64,000 nucleotides of DNA from Margaritifera margaritifera (GCA_029931535.1 JAQPZY010001664.1:2388001-2452000); one strand, 5' to 3'. Shown: positions 1 to 13,593, counted from the stretch's first letter. The notes: generated by a model not told the origin, from the letters alone. Made by a program: numbers and translations.

Positions 1-429
1 ATAATAATGCAGTGTAGCCTCTAGGCTGAACAGCTGAAGTTATTTCTGAGGCACACTAATAAAAGGTATTGAAGTATCAGAATTTCTTTACATATTTAAT
101 TATGTGCAAGTAAAAGAATACTTAAAGAATATATTTCTTCCAAGTTTATAAATTAGTTTGCAGAGAATTATTGCTAAAACCTTGACCACATTTAAAAGTC
201 TTTAATATTTTGAAGCAAGTTTGATATGTTTGGTTCAGCAGAGTTTGACAGTTGCTAGTATTGCCAGATTAAAGTGCCTACAACATTTGTTGTTTAGATG
301 TTATCACATGCATTGTGCATTATTTTAAGGCATTTCATATATTCAGTGCCATTACTGAAAAATTATTTTAAATGTATATTTTTTATTTTTACCTTGAAAT
401 AAGAAAATTAAAAAATATGCTTTCCTACT

Positions 430-600
430 TAAACACTTCCAGATTTAATTACTTAGAGCAGAGAAATCCATGACCTTAAGAAAATTCTGAGAAATGCAGT
501 AGTAGCTCCAGTCAGATCAGATGGTGGGAATCAAACACATGCTTTCTGGTAATGGGTCCCATGTCTGAACCACTGAACAACAGCAGCTCCTTTCGGGTGG
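430..600 (-). mobile_element. Old tRNA-derived SINE fragment
   Basis: On the minus strand 516-597 reads like a tRNA head: an A-box-like TTGTTCAGTGG and a decayed B-box-like TGTTTGATTCCC, spaced about as in a tRNA. Each box has mismatches. The body continues toward 430. No intact tRNA fold is claimed. Confidence 0.45.
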
Positions 601-1030
601 GGATCTCAATGGTTTCCAAGTTAAGACTCGTGGGACAGAGGGGCTTGGGGAGGTGGGTAAAGACAGACCCTGGAATCTATGCTGGCTGCACAGATTAACT
701 CCCTTTATAATACCAATTAATTGTATATGCTTTAAGGGTGGGGTTGCGAACAGTTCTAAGTTATGAGTCTGAGTTTAGTCCTCAGGAGCAGGAAGGGTTG
801 CAGGGAATATTGCTGATTGAATAAATGACTTGTTCTTTTTATGCCAAGAAGGTGATACTATGTATATGGTCTAGGAAAGAAGATAAGTACAGGGTGAGAA
901 AAAAATTAGTGAATCTGCTTGTCCCATGGGATGAATGCCATGTAGAAACTACTTGTCCCATCAGTGACTTTTCTTGTCCCATGATACATGCAACAACATG
1001 ATTATGTATACTAATGTTTAAAGAATAATT
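600..1030. other. Upstream intron, no gene seen
   Basis: Unremarkable AT-rich sequence. The phrase 'cttgtccca' recurs at about 919, 951 and 973, suggesting a decayed short tandem repeat. Confidence 0.4.
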
Positions 1031-1039
1031 TATAAGGTC

Positions 1040-1660
1040 ACAGGTAGGGAAAATGTAATTATGTGACTTGTATCATTGTCTGGAGTATGCTTTTGAATCA
1101 CTGAAGATATTTTAATAAAACCTCAGCCATTTATATATCATGTTTAGATTGTGTCTTGCATAAAGTAGTGACGCCCCCTGCCTCAAGGTCACGGTTATAG
1201 CAACGGAAAATGTGACTTGTACCCTTGTATGGAGCATAATTTTTGAACAACTGAAGATATTTTAATGACACTTTAACCAGTTTTCTATTATAACATGGCA
1301 TTGTGTCAAATACCATAGTCATGCCCCTGTCTCAAGGTCAAGGTCATACCAGACTGAATTATTAATCAGTGATCTTTCTCCATGTATGAGTATAACTTGT
1401 GAACCAATGAAGATATTTTAATGAAACTTTAGCCTGTTTTATATATTTACTTTATAGTGTCTCATGTATTCAGGATCAAGGCTTCAATGTCAAGGTAACA
1501 AACACAAGGGATAATGTTAGTCAGTGGCCTGTTTCCTTATCCAGGTTGTCACTTTTTAGGCGTACAGATATTTTTATAAACTTTTACCCACCTCCACACT
1601 TTACCACACAGTAGTCATGTCCCTACCTCATAGATCAATGTCGTTAGTAGGGAAAGGTCA
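1040..1660. repeat. Degenerate ~165-bp tandem repeat
   Basis: About four diverged units share 'tgaagatattttaat', 'cctcaaggtcaaggtcat' and 'atgtgacttgta'-type phrases in the same order. Similar decayed repeats occur in many introns of this window. Confidence 0.65.
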
Positions 1661-2250
1661 TGAGGCAGGCATATCATTAAAGTCAATAATTCATGATAGA
1701 CTCTTGATATAAATCAAGTTGATATGCAGTACTCACAAATTTATGTATCAGTAATGTTGGAGTTGCTTCCCTTTTAATGTTAGAACATGTTTATCCATTG
1801 CAAGCAAACACCCCATTTTAAGGTAAGAACATGTGTATCCATTGCAAGCAAACACCAATGAACTGAAAACTTCATAGCTTGAATTACACTCATAATCTGC
1901 CAGAGCCAAACCCATAGATATCATTGCACTGGTTTATTCCTGAAGATAGCTACTTTAAATATCACTTCATCTATAGCATAAGGCAACTACATTCAAATTT
2001 TAAAAAAACAACCAAAAAGAAATAGAAAAGACAAGAAATTTTGTATTGTATTAGAACTTGCAAGTTTATTTTCAAATGTATCACTGCAAATTTTGAGATA
2101 AGGGAAAAGAAACTACTTACAAGATGTCTTTATTGTGTGATTTTAGCAATAAATTAGGCTGACCCTTCACATGGATGTTACTGTGATATCAATGCCTTTC
2201 ATGTATAGTAATTGGCTGAGACAATTAATCTGTTAATTAGCTTGTGTTAA
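1660..2250. other. Intron, nothing identified
   Basis: A short duplicated phrase ('catgtttatccattgcaagc' type) occurs at about 1785 and 1828. No open frame or RNA signal. Confidence 0.4.
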
Positions 2251-2279
2251 CATGCCAAAGGACCATTATGTTTTTTCAA

Positions 2280-2850
2280 CAGTTGTCAATAATAAATCAG
2301 GTTATCTGCTGAGAAGGCACTTAATTAGGTTCTCACAAAGTGTTCACAGTCTATGCCATGACAGTCAGTTGACTCGTTTCACATTTGAAAATAGAAAAGG
2401 GCATGTCACATTTATAATGATTACAATGAAATTGAATTTTAAAAATTTTTTAACGTTAATTTCACTTAATAAGGTTTCTTTAATTGGTATTTCTGGTGTA
2501 CAGTATTTGCACCAGTAGGCATTTCCCAACATTTTCATTGATAGTTATTTTGTTGTATATTGTTCTGTTTATTGAGAAAATATTTTTTTAATTATAATCT
2601 TACAAAATATATGATTTCTTATTAAAATTTGTGAATTTTGTCTTACAGATTCAAAACTAACATACACTGACTGCCATTTTCAATGACAAAATGAGCAATA
2701 ATATTGAGCTTTAATTTACCAATGTCTATACTGATTTTTAAATCTTAAGCAAATAGAGCTTATTTTTCTGCCTTTTTCTAAAAAGAAAAATAGGATCCAT
2801 ACATGCCCACACATTGCAAGTTGGTTCATGAGTTATCAGGGTGTGTTAAA
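2280..2850 (+). repeat. Dispersed repeat family copy A
   Basis: Shares ordered blocks with 51120-51650 (same orientation) and 29745-30205 (opposite orientation): 'taattggtatttct', 'caccagtaggca', 'aacattttcattgat', 'ggatcca', and the end 'ttcatgagttatcaggg'. It looks like a decayed non-autonomous element. The open frame 2252-2518 is inside it and is not considered a gene. Confidence 0.6.
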
Positions 2851-3313
2851 ATGAGCTAGCTGTGTATTACTACCTTAAATTGTCATTCAAGATTATTCAG
2901 AATAGCAGTTTGTTCCATAGACAAAATGACAATAATTTTTAACATTTTATTCAGATACACCTCTGGAATGTCCAGTGACCTTTTGACACATTTTTTTTCA
3001 ATGCAGAGAGTTTCATTAAACATAATGGGATAGGGTTCTTAAGCAATTGTACCCATTATTTTGTTTTCTTTTTTTCATGAGATAATTTTTTCTTTGTCCA
3101 AATTAGTCCTTCAATATGCCAATATTCTAAAAACAATTTAAACTGTTTATAATTATGAGGGAACTGGTCCAGTTTTGTCTGAGCAGATCTGTGGTTTGAG
3201 CTTTCTAGCAACCAGGAAAAGCACAAAAGTTATTACCCATGGAAAAATAATGAATTATGTGCTTAATATATCAGTCTGGTAAATTACCAATCAACACACT
3301 TTTATATATTTAG

Positions 3314-3464
3314 GAGGACAGACAGCTAGCAGAGAAGTTTGCACGTTTAGAGAGGCAGTTTTGGAGTCAGCAGTCACAAGAAACAACTGGCAGTTATGAA
3401 TACTTTAGCCTGCAAGATTTAAGCTGCAAAGACATTGAAAACAAAGATGTTCTAGGTTATGCAT
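3314..3464 (+). CDS. SMCR8: SMCR8 exon 1 of those visible (residues 1-50 of the partial protein)
   Basis: Acceptor tttag at 3313, donor gtaagt at 3465, 151 nt, phase 0 in and 1 out. It reads EDRQLAEKFARLERQ at the start and then EYFSLQDLSCKDIENKDV. The first half is a charged amphipathic helix, matching the helical stretch that follows the longin domain in SMCR8. The acceptor is a tandem NAGNAG (taggag), so a second use at 3317 would drop one Glu. Confidence 0.8.
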
Positions 3465-3644
3465 GTAAGTTACACAGAATATTTTTAGCCATTAAATCAG
3501 ATTTTTTGTATACATGTCTTGTTAATAATAATAAAAGAATTCCTTTGCTTTATTCAGCAAGCAAGCCAATAAGTAAGTTATTCACAGATTTTATGAGAGG
3601 ATCCTTTTTAAGCAATTACTGACCAATAGGCCCATAATTCACAT

Positions 3645-3975
3645 ATATTAGTTTTGTTTTAACATGCATAGGGACAAAGCATTCTGTTTTAACATTCATA
3701 GCAATAAAGCACTCTGTTTTAACATACATATGGATAAAGCACTTTTGTTTTTTAACATGCATAGGAATAAAGCACTTTTGTTTTAACATGCATAGGGGTA
3801 AAGCACTTTGTTTTAGCACTCAAATGAACTGCCTCATTATAATATGGATAGGGTATAAACTATATTGTTTTAGCATTGACAGAGATATTATACCTTGTTA
3901 TAACATGCAGAGTGATATAACACCTTGTTATAACATGAATAGGTGCATAGAACCTTGTTACAACAAACAACTCCT
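3645..3975. repeat. ~30-bp minisatellite
   Basis: About ten units built around 'ttttaacatgcatagg' plus 'aataaagcac'. Later units diverge to 'gttataacatg'. Open frames on both strands here are by-products. Confidence 0.8.
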
Positions 3976-5010
3976 CATACTGAATAAATTCATTTCTCAG
4001 TTTTGTTAATGACTATTAATTTATGATGCATGTATTACAAAAGCTTGGATACAGTACTTCACCGTATTAATAAAGTAGTTTGGATCCATACAAATGGTTT
4101 GTTATAGTAAGGTATTATTACAAGAAAGTATTGTCCTGGGCATGTTTCTTGTTTGTGAAGACAATGTGTTGTTCTTAAATTTCATTATAAGCTCTTCCCC
4201 ATTATAATGCACCTTGTTATAATGTGATTCCGGATATAATACAGTACTACACTGGATCCCATGACCAAAATCATACCAATGTATAGCAATATGGATTGAA
4301 AGAAAACAAGGTGAAACTTAGTCTTGTATCTTCATTTCCTTTTTGAAACACCATTAGTTAAAAAATTTTGATAGTGTCCACTATACCATGGTTCGGTACA
4401 TTACGCTATTCTCAATATATCGCGGTTCCATACACATCGTGGTTCTCAATATAATGCAGTTTGGTACATAATGCGGTCGGCGGTTATGGACGATTATCGC
4501 ATTATAATGAAAGAGAGCTGTACTGAGGTTCATGGCCAAAAAAAAATGACTATAAAATTTTTTTTTAAAACTTCTAAATACTGTATGTAAACCATGGAAG
4601 TTCTTTTATTGAAATTTACAATTGCATTTTTTCAGAGAAAAAACAAATTTCAAGTTGTGTTCATCACAGAACTGTTTGATTCTGTCATGAAGTTGGTGAA
4701 GTTTTATCTTTTACAAACACTCTTTTTTTATCTCCAATGTACATAATCCCAAAAGTTAGCATGAAACATTTTTCATGTCACTGTGTAAAATGCTCATTCT
4801 CATTTAGTCCTTAAAAATAGTAAATTGTTAAATTTGGAAAGAAGAGCTTTTGCATTCAAATGGAACAGACTATCACAATATCTCATAACTATTTATAAAT
4901 ACACTTGGATGTACCAAACAACACCATGGTTTATTTACCATGAAGGACCACCTGTACAAGACAGAATTTAATTTTGCAGCCCATGTCTTTGTTATTGTAA
5001 CTTAATTTTG
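3976..5010. other. Intron with decayed repeat, no gene
   Basis: Between 4200 and 4510 there are scattered 'cattataatg', 'ggttctcaatat' and 'cggtacat' phrases, as in a decayed tandem repeat. It is locally richer in CpG than its surroundings (4390-4500). No coding signal. Confidence 0.4.
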
Positions 5011-5019
5011 AAGAAAAAA

Positions 5020-5535
5020 AAATACAGTCTGCTTCGCATACACTCTGCTTGATACGCCAGTACAGTATGCTTGATATGCCAACAGTCTGTTCATATGCCA
5101 ACACAGTCTGCTTGATATTCCAGTACAGTCTGCTTCATATGAAAATACAGTCTGCTTTATATGCCAATAGTCTGCTTCATATGCCAGTACAGTCTGCTCG
5201 ATATGCCATTAGTCTGCTTCATATGCCAGTGCAGTCTGCTCGATATGCCAATAGTCTGCTTTGTATGCCAATAGTCTGCTTTATATGCCAATAGTCTACT
5301 TCATATGCCAATAGTCTGCTTTATATGCCAATAGTCTGCTTTATATGCCAATAGTCTGCTTCATATGCCAATGCAGTCTGCTTCATATGCCAATACAGTC
5401 TACTTTATATGACAATAATCTGCTTCATATGCCGGTAGTCTGCTCGATATGCCATTAGTCTGCTTCATATGCCAATAATCTGCTTCATATGCCAGCAGTC
5501 TTTTTCATATGCTTGTACAGTCTGCTTCATATGCA
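5020..5535. repeat. ~20-bp minisatellite
   Basis: Some 20-25 units of 'tatgccaatagtctgcttca', some with an extra 'gtacag' (about 26 bp). The open frame 5049-5294 is made of the repeat. Confidence 0.88.
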
Positions 5536-5588
5536 AATTTTTCTGAGTTTATTGTCATCATTCATATTTTGGATTTCAAATTTTGTAG

Positions 5589-5647
5589 ATCCATCCTACT
5601 CAGATTCATACATAAGAGATAGTGTTTATGGACACCATGGTTACAAG
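5589..5647 (+). CDS. SMCR8: SMCR8 exon 2
   Basis: Acceptor ttttgtag, donor gtaaga, 59 nt, phase 1 to 0. It encodes YPSYSDSYIRDSVYGHHGYK (first codon split with exon 1). The Tyr/Ser-rich segment lies just before the PKL motif, as in vertebrate SMCR8. Confidence 0.78.
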
Positions 5648-5689
5648 GTAAGATGAACTGACAAAAAGTGACAGTTTTTCATTTCTTTT

Positions 5690-6740
5690 TCATATGTATG
5701 TATTTTTATGCCCCACCATGACAGCAAAAGAGGCATACCATTTTACCCTTTTGCCCATCTGTCACACGTTGGTTAGGTTTTGTGTTTACGGCAGTTTTCA
5801 GGCACTGTGGGGGTGGGGGTGTCCATGTTTCTTGAACAAATTTCTTGTTTTTCAACACATACCACATCTCTGTACTAAGAATTTTGTTATGCCTTGGCAA
5901 GAATACAGTAGGAAAAATAGTGTTACACTAGTTTTTCCATCTTTTGAGTTAAATATTACATTTAAGTAAATATCTCAGGATCTGTGGTGGGTTATTCATA
6001 TTCCATGAGCACATTTCTTGTTTTATACAGAATTACAGTAAAACTTCTATTACTCAAACATTAGTTTTTTTATTGGGTTTAAGTAAAATATGTACTTTTA
6101 AGGCAATAATGTTTATGGATGTGGTTTGTCTTGTGTCCATAATTCTTAAGACTATTTAAAACAAGATACCTTTCTGTAGTAAAATTCTTTTCCTTAGAAT
6201 GAATTTTTCTGATTTGTTGCACAAAATTGCATGACCAATGGCTGAAAAGTGGTCCTTTTGAGGTTTAGAAAACTGCAACAACCATTGAACAAAATGACTG
6301 AATGATGATTGGCAACCACAGAATTTTTTACAGGACCATATGAGGGACCAGTATTGAGACCTCAGAGTGCAAACCTAGAGTGGTATGTGAAGGTTTAAAT
6401 GACCCACTGTGAATCACTTGCTGAGAATACTGTACTTTATGTATACAGTGGTGAGGTATTGATTTTCTATGAGGAAGTAATTCCATCTCCCATTGCTATA
6501 TCATCAGTATCCCTATAGATTTAGACGTTTAATATCCTGTATTCTAAAATAAAAAAGACAAATAAACCTTATCCCTTTCATTTTTGTAAAACCCCATTGG
6601 ATTCATGTGAGCACCAACATCTAATAATGGCACCATCACAAAGTATAAACATTTGTTTCAAACAAAAGTGTTGGCTGAAAATATATCTTTTTCTCTAAAT
6701 CAAATTAAAAATTTGTCTTGTTTTACCATTTTCATTTTAT
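5690..6740. other. Intron 2, no gene
   Basis: 5700-6010 holds decayed repeat text ('gccccaccatgacag', 'tttcttgttttt'). Nothing else was recognised. Confidence 0.35.
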
Positions 6741-6745
6741 TTCAG

Positions 6746-6871
6746 CCCAAGTTACTGGACATAAAGACATTGGGTGGAAGAAGTATGTTTGATTGCAATC
6801 TGAGAGTACTGCATGAACTGTGTTCCTGGGGTGCTAGGGAGGGATTGAGGCGACTTAGGGTTATACGAGAG
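6746..6871 (+). CDS. SMCR8: SMCR8 exon 3 (PKL motif, helical segment)
   Basis: Acceptor ttatttcag, donor gtaacc, 126 nt, phase 0 to 0. It begins PKLLDIKTLGGRSMFD and continues LRVLHELCSWGAREGL. The vertebrate counterpart is the 'PKLIKAK...CFDKKLKTLEELC' stretch, the clearest match in the N-terminal half. An open frame from 6653 runs through the intron into this exon and is not the true start. Confidence 0.85.
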
Positions 6872-7094
6872 GTAACCAATGGATGGACAGAAAATATACT
6901 GTGAATTCCCTATATTTCATGGTGTACCAGTTTTCATGGATTTTGTCGTTGCTACAAAACAAGTAATTAAAGACCCATTTAACAAAGATTCTTATGTGGA
7001 AGAAATAAGACCCCTTCCCAAATCCATAAATTTAGGTACTAACAAAAATGTCATTTTTTACAAGACCATAAACATTTATATCCATAAAAATAAA

Positions 7095-10000
7095 TTAATT
7101 CACAGTATTGTACTTACTATTGATGTTGTACTTTTATTGATGAATTCACAATATTGTACTTACTATTGATGAATTCACAGTATTGTACTTTCTATTGATG
7201 AATTCACAGTATTGTACTTACTATTGATGAATTCACAGTATTGTATTTACTATTGATGAATTCACAGTATTGTTCTTAACTATTGATGAATTCACAGTAT
7301 TGTACTTATTATTGATGAATTCACAGTATTGTACTTACTATTGATGAATTCACAGTATTGTACTTACTATTGATGTTGTACTTACTATTGATGAATTCAC
7401 AGTATTGTACTTACTATTGATGAATTCACAGTATTGTACTTATTATTGATGAATTCACAGTATTGTACTTATTGATGAATTCACAGTATTGTATTTACTA
7501 TTGATGAATTCACAGTATTGTACTTACTACTGATGAATTCACAGTATTATACTTACTATTGATGAATTCACAGTATTGTACTTACTATTGATGAATTCAC
7601 AGTATTGTGCTTACTATTGATGAATTCACAGTATTGTATTTACTATTGATGAATTCACAGTATTGTACTTACTATTGATGAATTCACAGTATTGTATTTA
7701 CTATTGATGAATTCACAGTATTGTACTTACTATTGATGAATTCACAGTATTGTATTTACTATTGATGAATTCACAGTATTGTATTTACTATTGATGAATT
7801 CACAGTATTGTACTTATTATTGATGAATTCACAGTATTATACTTACTATTGATGAATTCACAGTATTGTACTTGCTATTGATGAATTCACAGTATTGTAC
7901 TTAGTATTGATGAATTCACAGTATTATACTTGCTATTGATGAATTCACAGTATTGTACTTGCTATTGATGAATTCACAGTATTGTACTTAGTATTGATGA
8001 CTTCACAGTATTGTACTTAGTATTGATGAATTCACAGTATTGTGCTTACTATTGATGAATTCACAGTATTGTATTTACTATTGATGATTTCACAGTATTA
8101 TACTTACTGTTGATGAATTCACAGTATTGATGAATTCACAGTATTGTATTTACTATTGATGAATTAACAGTATTGATGAATTCACAGTATTGTACTTACT
8201 ATTGATGAATTCACAATATTGTACTTATTATTGATGAATTCACAGTATTATACTTACTATTGATGAATTCACAGTATTGTACTTGCTATTGATGAATTCA
8301 CAGTATTGTACTTAGTATTGATGAATTCACAGTATTGTATTTACTATTGATGAATTCACAGTATTGTACTTACTATTGATGAATTCACAGTATTGTATTT
8401 ACTATTGATGAATTCACAGTATTATACTTACTGTTGATGAATTCACAGTATTGATGAATTCACAGTATTGTATTTACTATTGATGAATTAACAGTATTGA
8501 TGAATTCACAGTATTGTACTTACTATTGATAAATTCACATTATTGTACTTATTATTGACGAATTCACAGTATTGTACTTATTATTGATGAATTCACAGTA
8601 TTGTACTTACTATTGATGAATTCACAGTATTATACTGAATATTGATGAATTCACAGTATTGTACTTTCTATTGATGAATTCACAGTATTGTATTTACTAT
8701 TGATGAATTCACAGTATTGTACTTACTATTGATGAATTCACAGTATTGTACTTACTATTGATGAATTCACAGTATTGTACTTTCTATTGATGAATTCACA
8801 GTATTATACTTTCTATTGATGAATTCACAGTATTGTACTTTCTATTGATGAATTCACAGTATTGTACTTACTATTGATGAATTCACAGTATTGTACTTTC
8901 TATTGATGAATTCACAGTATTGTACTAACTATTGATGAATTCACAGTATTGTACTTAGTATTGATGAATTCACAGTATTGTACTTACTATTGATGAATTC
9001 ACAGTATTGTACTTACTATTGATGAATTCACAGTATTGTATTTACTATTGATGACTTCACAGTATTGTACTTAGTATTGATGAATTCACAGTATTGTATT
9101 TACTAATGATGAATTCACAGTATTGTATTTACTATTGATGAATTCACAGTATTGTACTTACTATTGATGAATTCACAGTATTGTATTTACTATTGATGAA
9201 TTCACAGTATTGTACTTACTATTGATGAATTCACAGTATTGTATTTACTATTGATGAATTCACAGTATTGTATTTACTATTGATGAATTCACAGTATTGT
9301 ATTTACTATTGATGAATTCACAGTATTGTATTTACTATTGATGAATTCACAGTATTGTACTTACTATTGATGAATTCACAGTATTGTACTTAGTATTGAT
9401 GAATTCACAGTATTGTACTTACTATTGATGAATTCACAGTATTGTATTTACTATTGATGAATTCACAGTATTGTATTTACTATTGATGAATTCACAGTAT
9501 TGTATTTACTATTGATGAATTCACAGTATTGTATTTACTATTGATGAATTCACAGTATTGTACTTACTATTGATGAATTCACAGTATTGTACTTAGTATT
9601 GATGAATTCACAGTATTGTACTTACTATTGATGAATTCACAGTATTGTATTTACTGTTGATGAATTCACAGTATTGTACTTACTATTGATGAATTCACAG
9701 TATTGTACTTATTATTGATGAATTCACAGTATTGTACTTATTATTGATGAATTCACAGTATTGTACTTACTATTGATGAATTCACAGTATTGTACTTAGG
9801 ATGACTTCACATTATTGTACTTAGTATTGATGAATTCACAGTATTGTACTTACTATTGATGAATTCACAGTATTGTATTTACTATTGATAAATTCACAGT
9901 ATTGTACTTATTATTGATGAATTCACAGTATTGTACTTATTATTGATGAATTCACAGTATTGTACTTATTATTGATGAATTCACAGTATTGTACTTATTA

Positions 10001-10097
10001 TTGATGAATTCACAGTATTATATTTACTATTGATGAATTCACAGTATTGTACTTACTATTGATGAATTCACAGTATTGTATTTACTATTGATGAATT
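7095..10097. repeat. 3-kb satellite of 29-bp units with EcoRI-type site
   Basis: About 100 head-to-tail units with core 'gaattcacagtattg', followed by tactt/tattt, 'actattgat'. Almost every unit carries GAATTC. Shortened units occur at 8118 and 8445 within a copied block about 324 bp apart. A seven-unit (203-bp) block repeats at 9387 and 9590. This shows higher-order duplication. Confidence 0.97.
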
Positions 10098-10480
10098 ACT
10101 GCGACAAGTTTGAACTGATGTTCCTAATGTCTATTTTTAAAACAAGTTTGTAATTATATCATACATCTTTTAAACAAGAATCAATAACTAATATTTTGGT
10201 TCTGTTTTGGATTCAAATAATAATAATAGTTCAGCATGTTTTGAATGAATGCTGGAGTGTATAAGACAGAGAGAATCAGCATTTACTTTTCTCTTTGTGT
10301 CATTTATTTTTACAGTATATTAAAAAAAAATAACAATAAAAAAAAATAACAATCAAACTTGTATATAATTAATAACAACCACAGGGGGAACTTTCTTGAA
10401 GTAGCCTTTATGGACAAGTAGTTTCTACATGCAGTTAAATTCTATGTGTAAAGGGACCTTTTTCAGATGGTATTTATTCA
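10098..10480. other. Intron 3 spacer
   Basis: AT-rich sequence with two A-rich tracts near 10320-10350. No feature. Confidence 0.4.
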
Positions 10481-10484
10481 CAGG

Positions 10485-12380
10485 TTGTTCTTATATGCAG
10501 GCAAGGTGGTCTTGCATCTGATTGTCTGAGCTTGTTACCATTCTGGAGACTATATTTATGATCTAGTTTTTGATAAAACTTGGAATATGAGCTTGCATCA
10601 TCAAGATCTTGGATAATTTTGTTAAAGAGTAAGAATCATGCATAAATAATATGGTGATCATGTATCTGATTGGCTGAGCTTGCTATCATTTTGGAAGCAT
10701 TATTTCTAATCAGATTTTGATCAGAATATATATATATAGGCTTGTATTATTGAGATCTTGCTTGAGTTTGCTGATGAGCCAGATCCACACATGAGGTGAT
10801 CTTGCATATTATTGGCTGAGCTTGTTAACACCCTTGAAGCCATATTTTTTATCTGATTTTTATTCAACTTTGTTATGTATGATGTTTATATAATATTATA
10901 GATATTTTAGGAAATTATAAATGTTTCTTGACTTTAATATTTGCTTAAATCTTAATGTTGTTTATCAGAAAAAACATGTTTAACTAGTGTCCTTGAATTA
11001 GGTTGTTGACTTAAAATTTGAGCTCAAGGATAGTTTTGATAAATACAATGTTTACTCAGTTTGAGGTCAAGGTTGATTTTGTATACAGATAAAACTGGAA
11101 TTCCCTTTGGAGTTGCATGTCAATGGTCACACATTCATTTATTATTCTAGAATGTTCTGTCATGTGACCTATCTTTATATATACCATGTTTAGTGGACAA
11201 TTTTTCAGTTTCGACATTACTATCAGTCTTGTAAAGAGCTATTACAGTTGTGGAAAGTCATTCCAAATTCTAAGAGAGGAATTATTTAAAATATTCATTG
11301 GATTATAACAGTGCTCATAGACTTTTGGATTTTGGATTTTTAATTGATGATTTTGGAATTTATGTGAACTTATTCAGAGATATTTTGGAGTACTTCATTT
11401 TGACATCAACACATTAAAGACTACTGGTACATCAGGACATTAAATACCATTGGCACATCAAAACATTCAAGGATACAGACGTACATTCGGAACATTCTAT
11501 ATTTAGGACTTGTGCTTAGGACACTAATTCTTATTGGATTATTTGGATTTTAATACACATTACTGTAAGTGTTTTTATTGATTTTTCATTTTAATTATCT
11601 AGAACTAAATTGCTTGTTGATTTTTACTTGATTTGTTGGTTTCACTTTCTTTCTGTTACATTTTTCTTAGACTATAGAGTCGTAACAACTTGGAATGTGA
11701 ACTTATATTATCAAGATCTCAGATCTCAGAAGAGTAAGATAATGAGTGAGAGTAACTCATATTAATGAGGTCATTTTGTATCTCATTGGCTAAGCTTGTT
11801 TCCATTCTGGAGACCATATTTTTGATCTGATTTTTGTCAAACGTGAAATATGGGCTTATATCATCAAGGTTTTGGAGGAATTGAGTAATGAGTAATATTC
11901 ATGCATATCAAAGAGGTGATCTTACATCAGACTGGGTGAGCTTGTTACCTCTCTGGAAGCCATGTTTATAATCTGATTTTGATCAAACTTGTTATATAGG
12001 CTTATATGATTGAGATATCAGTTTGATAAAGAGTGAGATCCTGCATATTAATGAGGTGATATTGCATCTGATTAGTTGAACTTTTCAAGACTCTAGAGAC
12101 TATTTCTGATTCAGTTTTTTTTAAGCTTGACAAATAGATTCAAATCATCACTAGTTTAAATGGGTACAAATATGTGTGAGATTCATGCATATTAATGAGG
12201 TGATCTTGCATCTGATTGGCTGAGCATGTCAACACTTTAGCATCTCAATTTCTGATCCAGTTTTTGTCAGATTTGTTAGATAATCTTACATCATAAAGAT
12301 ATCCCACGAGTTTTATCATAACAAGACCTATGCATATTAATGAGGGGATCTTGCATCAGATTGGATGAACTTCTTACGAC
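10485..12380. repeat. Degenerate ~145-bp tandem repeat in two blocks
   Basis: Units share 'tgaggtgatcttgcatctga', 'ttggctgagcttgtta', 'ctggaga', 'atcaagatctt' and 'catgcatattaatgag'. Blocks lie at about 10485-10860 and 11690-12380. 10880-11690 between them is unrelated sequence without a gene, possibly an insertion. Confidence 0.7.
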
Positions 12381-12484
12381 TAGAAAGATGGTGTTCTGAC
12401 CCAAGTTTCTTCATAGCTTATAACTGTCTGAGTTTAAAGTGATTATGTTGTTGACATCACAAATTTTCTTTTTCTTTTCTCCAG

Positions 12485-12542
12485 TATTTCAAAAGAGACC
12501 ATGCAACATTAGCATTTGAAGACCTTGATCGGCAAGTGATAA
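12485..12542 (+). CDS. SMCR8: SMCR8 exon 4
   Basis: Acceptor tttctccag, donor gtaagt, 58 nt, phase 0 to 1. It encodes YFKRDHATLAFEDLDRQVI. It corresponds to the short helical segment after the LEELC region in the family. It is separated from exon 3 by a 5.6-kb intron filled mostly by a 29-bp satellite. Confidence 0.78.
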
Positions 12543-12878
12543 GTAAGTTAGGTTTGCATAACCAATTAGGGGCAGATATTTGCTATTTAATTCTTTAGTG
12601 ACATCTCAAAGCCTTCAAGTATTTTTGTAAAGATCAAGTACTGTAAATGCCTGTTTTAGCATCTTCTAAGCTTTGTAATTTTCCAATGTCAAACAAATTT
12701 GTTTTAACAGCTTTGTCATTGTTTGCATATCTTAATTTGCTAAAAATGTCATTAGAGGCTATTTTATTTTTTGCTTACCATCCACCTGTAAACCACCTTA
12801 AAATAAATACATGTAGCATGCAAAATAAATTATGGTTTACAGGACCTCTTTTAAAATACATTCAAATTTATTCTTGAT

Positions 12879-13593
12879 CATTAGATGTACAGAATAGTTA
12901 TTTGCTACATATATGGACTGCGAGAGATAGTCTCAGCATTAGATTTACAGAATAGTTATTTGCTACATATACGGACTGTGAGAGATAGTCTCATCATTAG
13001 ATGTACAGAATAGTTATTTATTTGCTACATATATGGACTGTGAGAGATAGTCTCATCATTAGATGTACAGAATAGTTATTTATTTGCTACATATATGGAC
13101 TGTGAGAGATAGTCTCAGCATTAGATTTACAGAATAGTTATTTGCTACATATATGGACTGCAAGAGATAGTCTCATCATTAGATGTACAGAATAGTTATT
13201 TATTTGCTACATATATGGACTGCAAGAGATAGTCTCAGCGTTAGATTTACAGAATAGTTATTTGCTACATATATGGACTGCAAGAGATAGTCTCAGCGTT
13301 AGATTTACAGAATAGTTATTTGCTACATATATGGACTGCAAGAGATAGTCTCAGCGTTAGATTTACAGAATAGTTATTTGCTACATATACGAACTGTGAG
13401 AGATAGTCTTAGCATTAGATGTACAGAATAGTTATTTGCTACATATATGGACTGTGAGAGATAGTCTCAGCATTAGATGTACAGAATAGTTATTTGCTAC
13501 ATATATGGACTGCAAGAGATAGTCTCAGCATTAGATTTACAGAATAGTTATTTGCTACATATATGGACTGCAAGAGATAGTCTCATCATTTGA
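12879..13593. repeat. 58/62-bp minisatellite
   Basis: About 12 units with 'ttagatttacagaatagtta' and 'catatatggactg'. Two length classes differ by an extra 'ttat' in 'agttatttatttgct'. Confidence 0.93.

Noticed and set aside
420..500. Possible upstream SMCR8 exon after 'cttccag'
   Set aside because: All frames meet stops within a few codons or lack a donor in phase; it overlaps the SINE remnant.
7095..10097. CRISPR-like array
   Set aside because: Units are contiguous with no unique spacers, and the DNA is eukaryotic intron.
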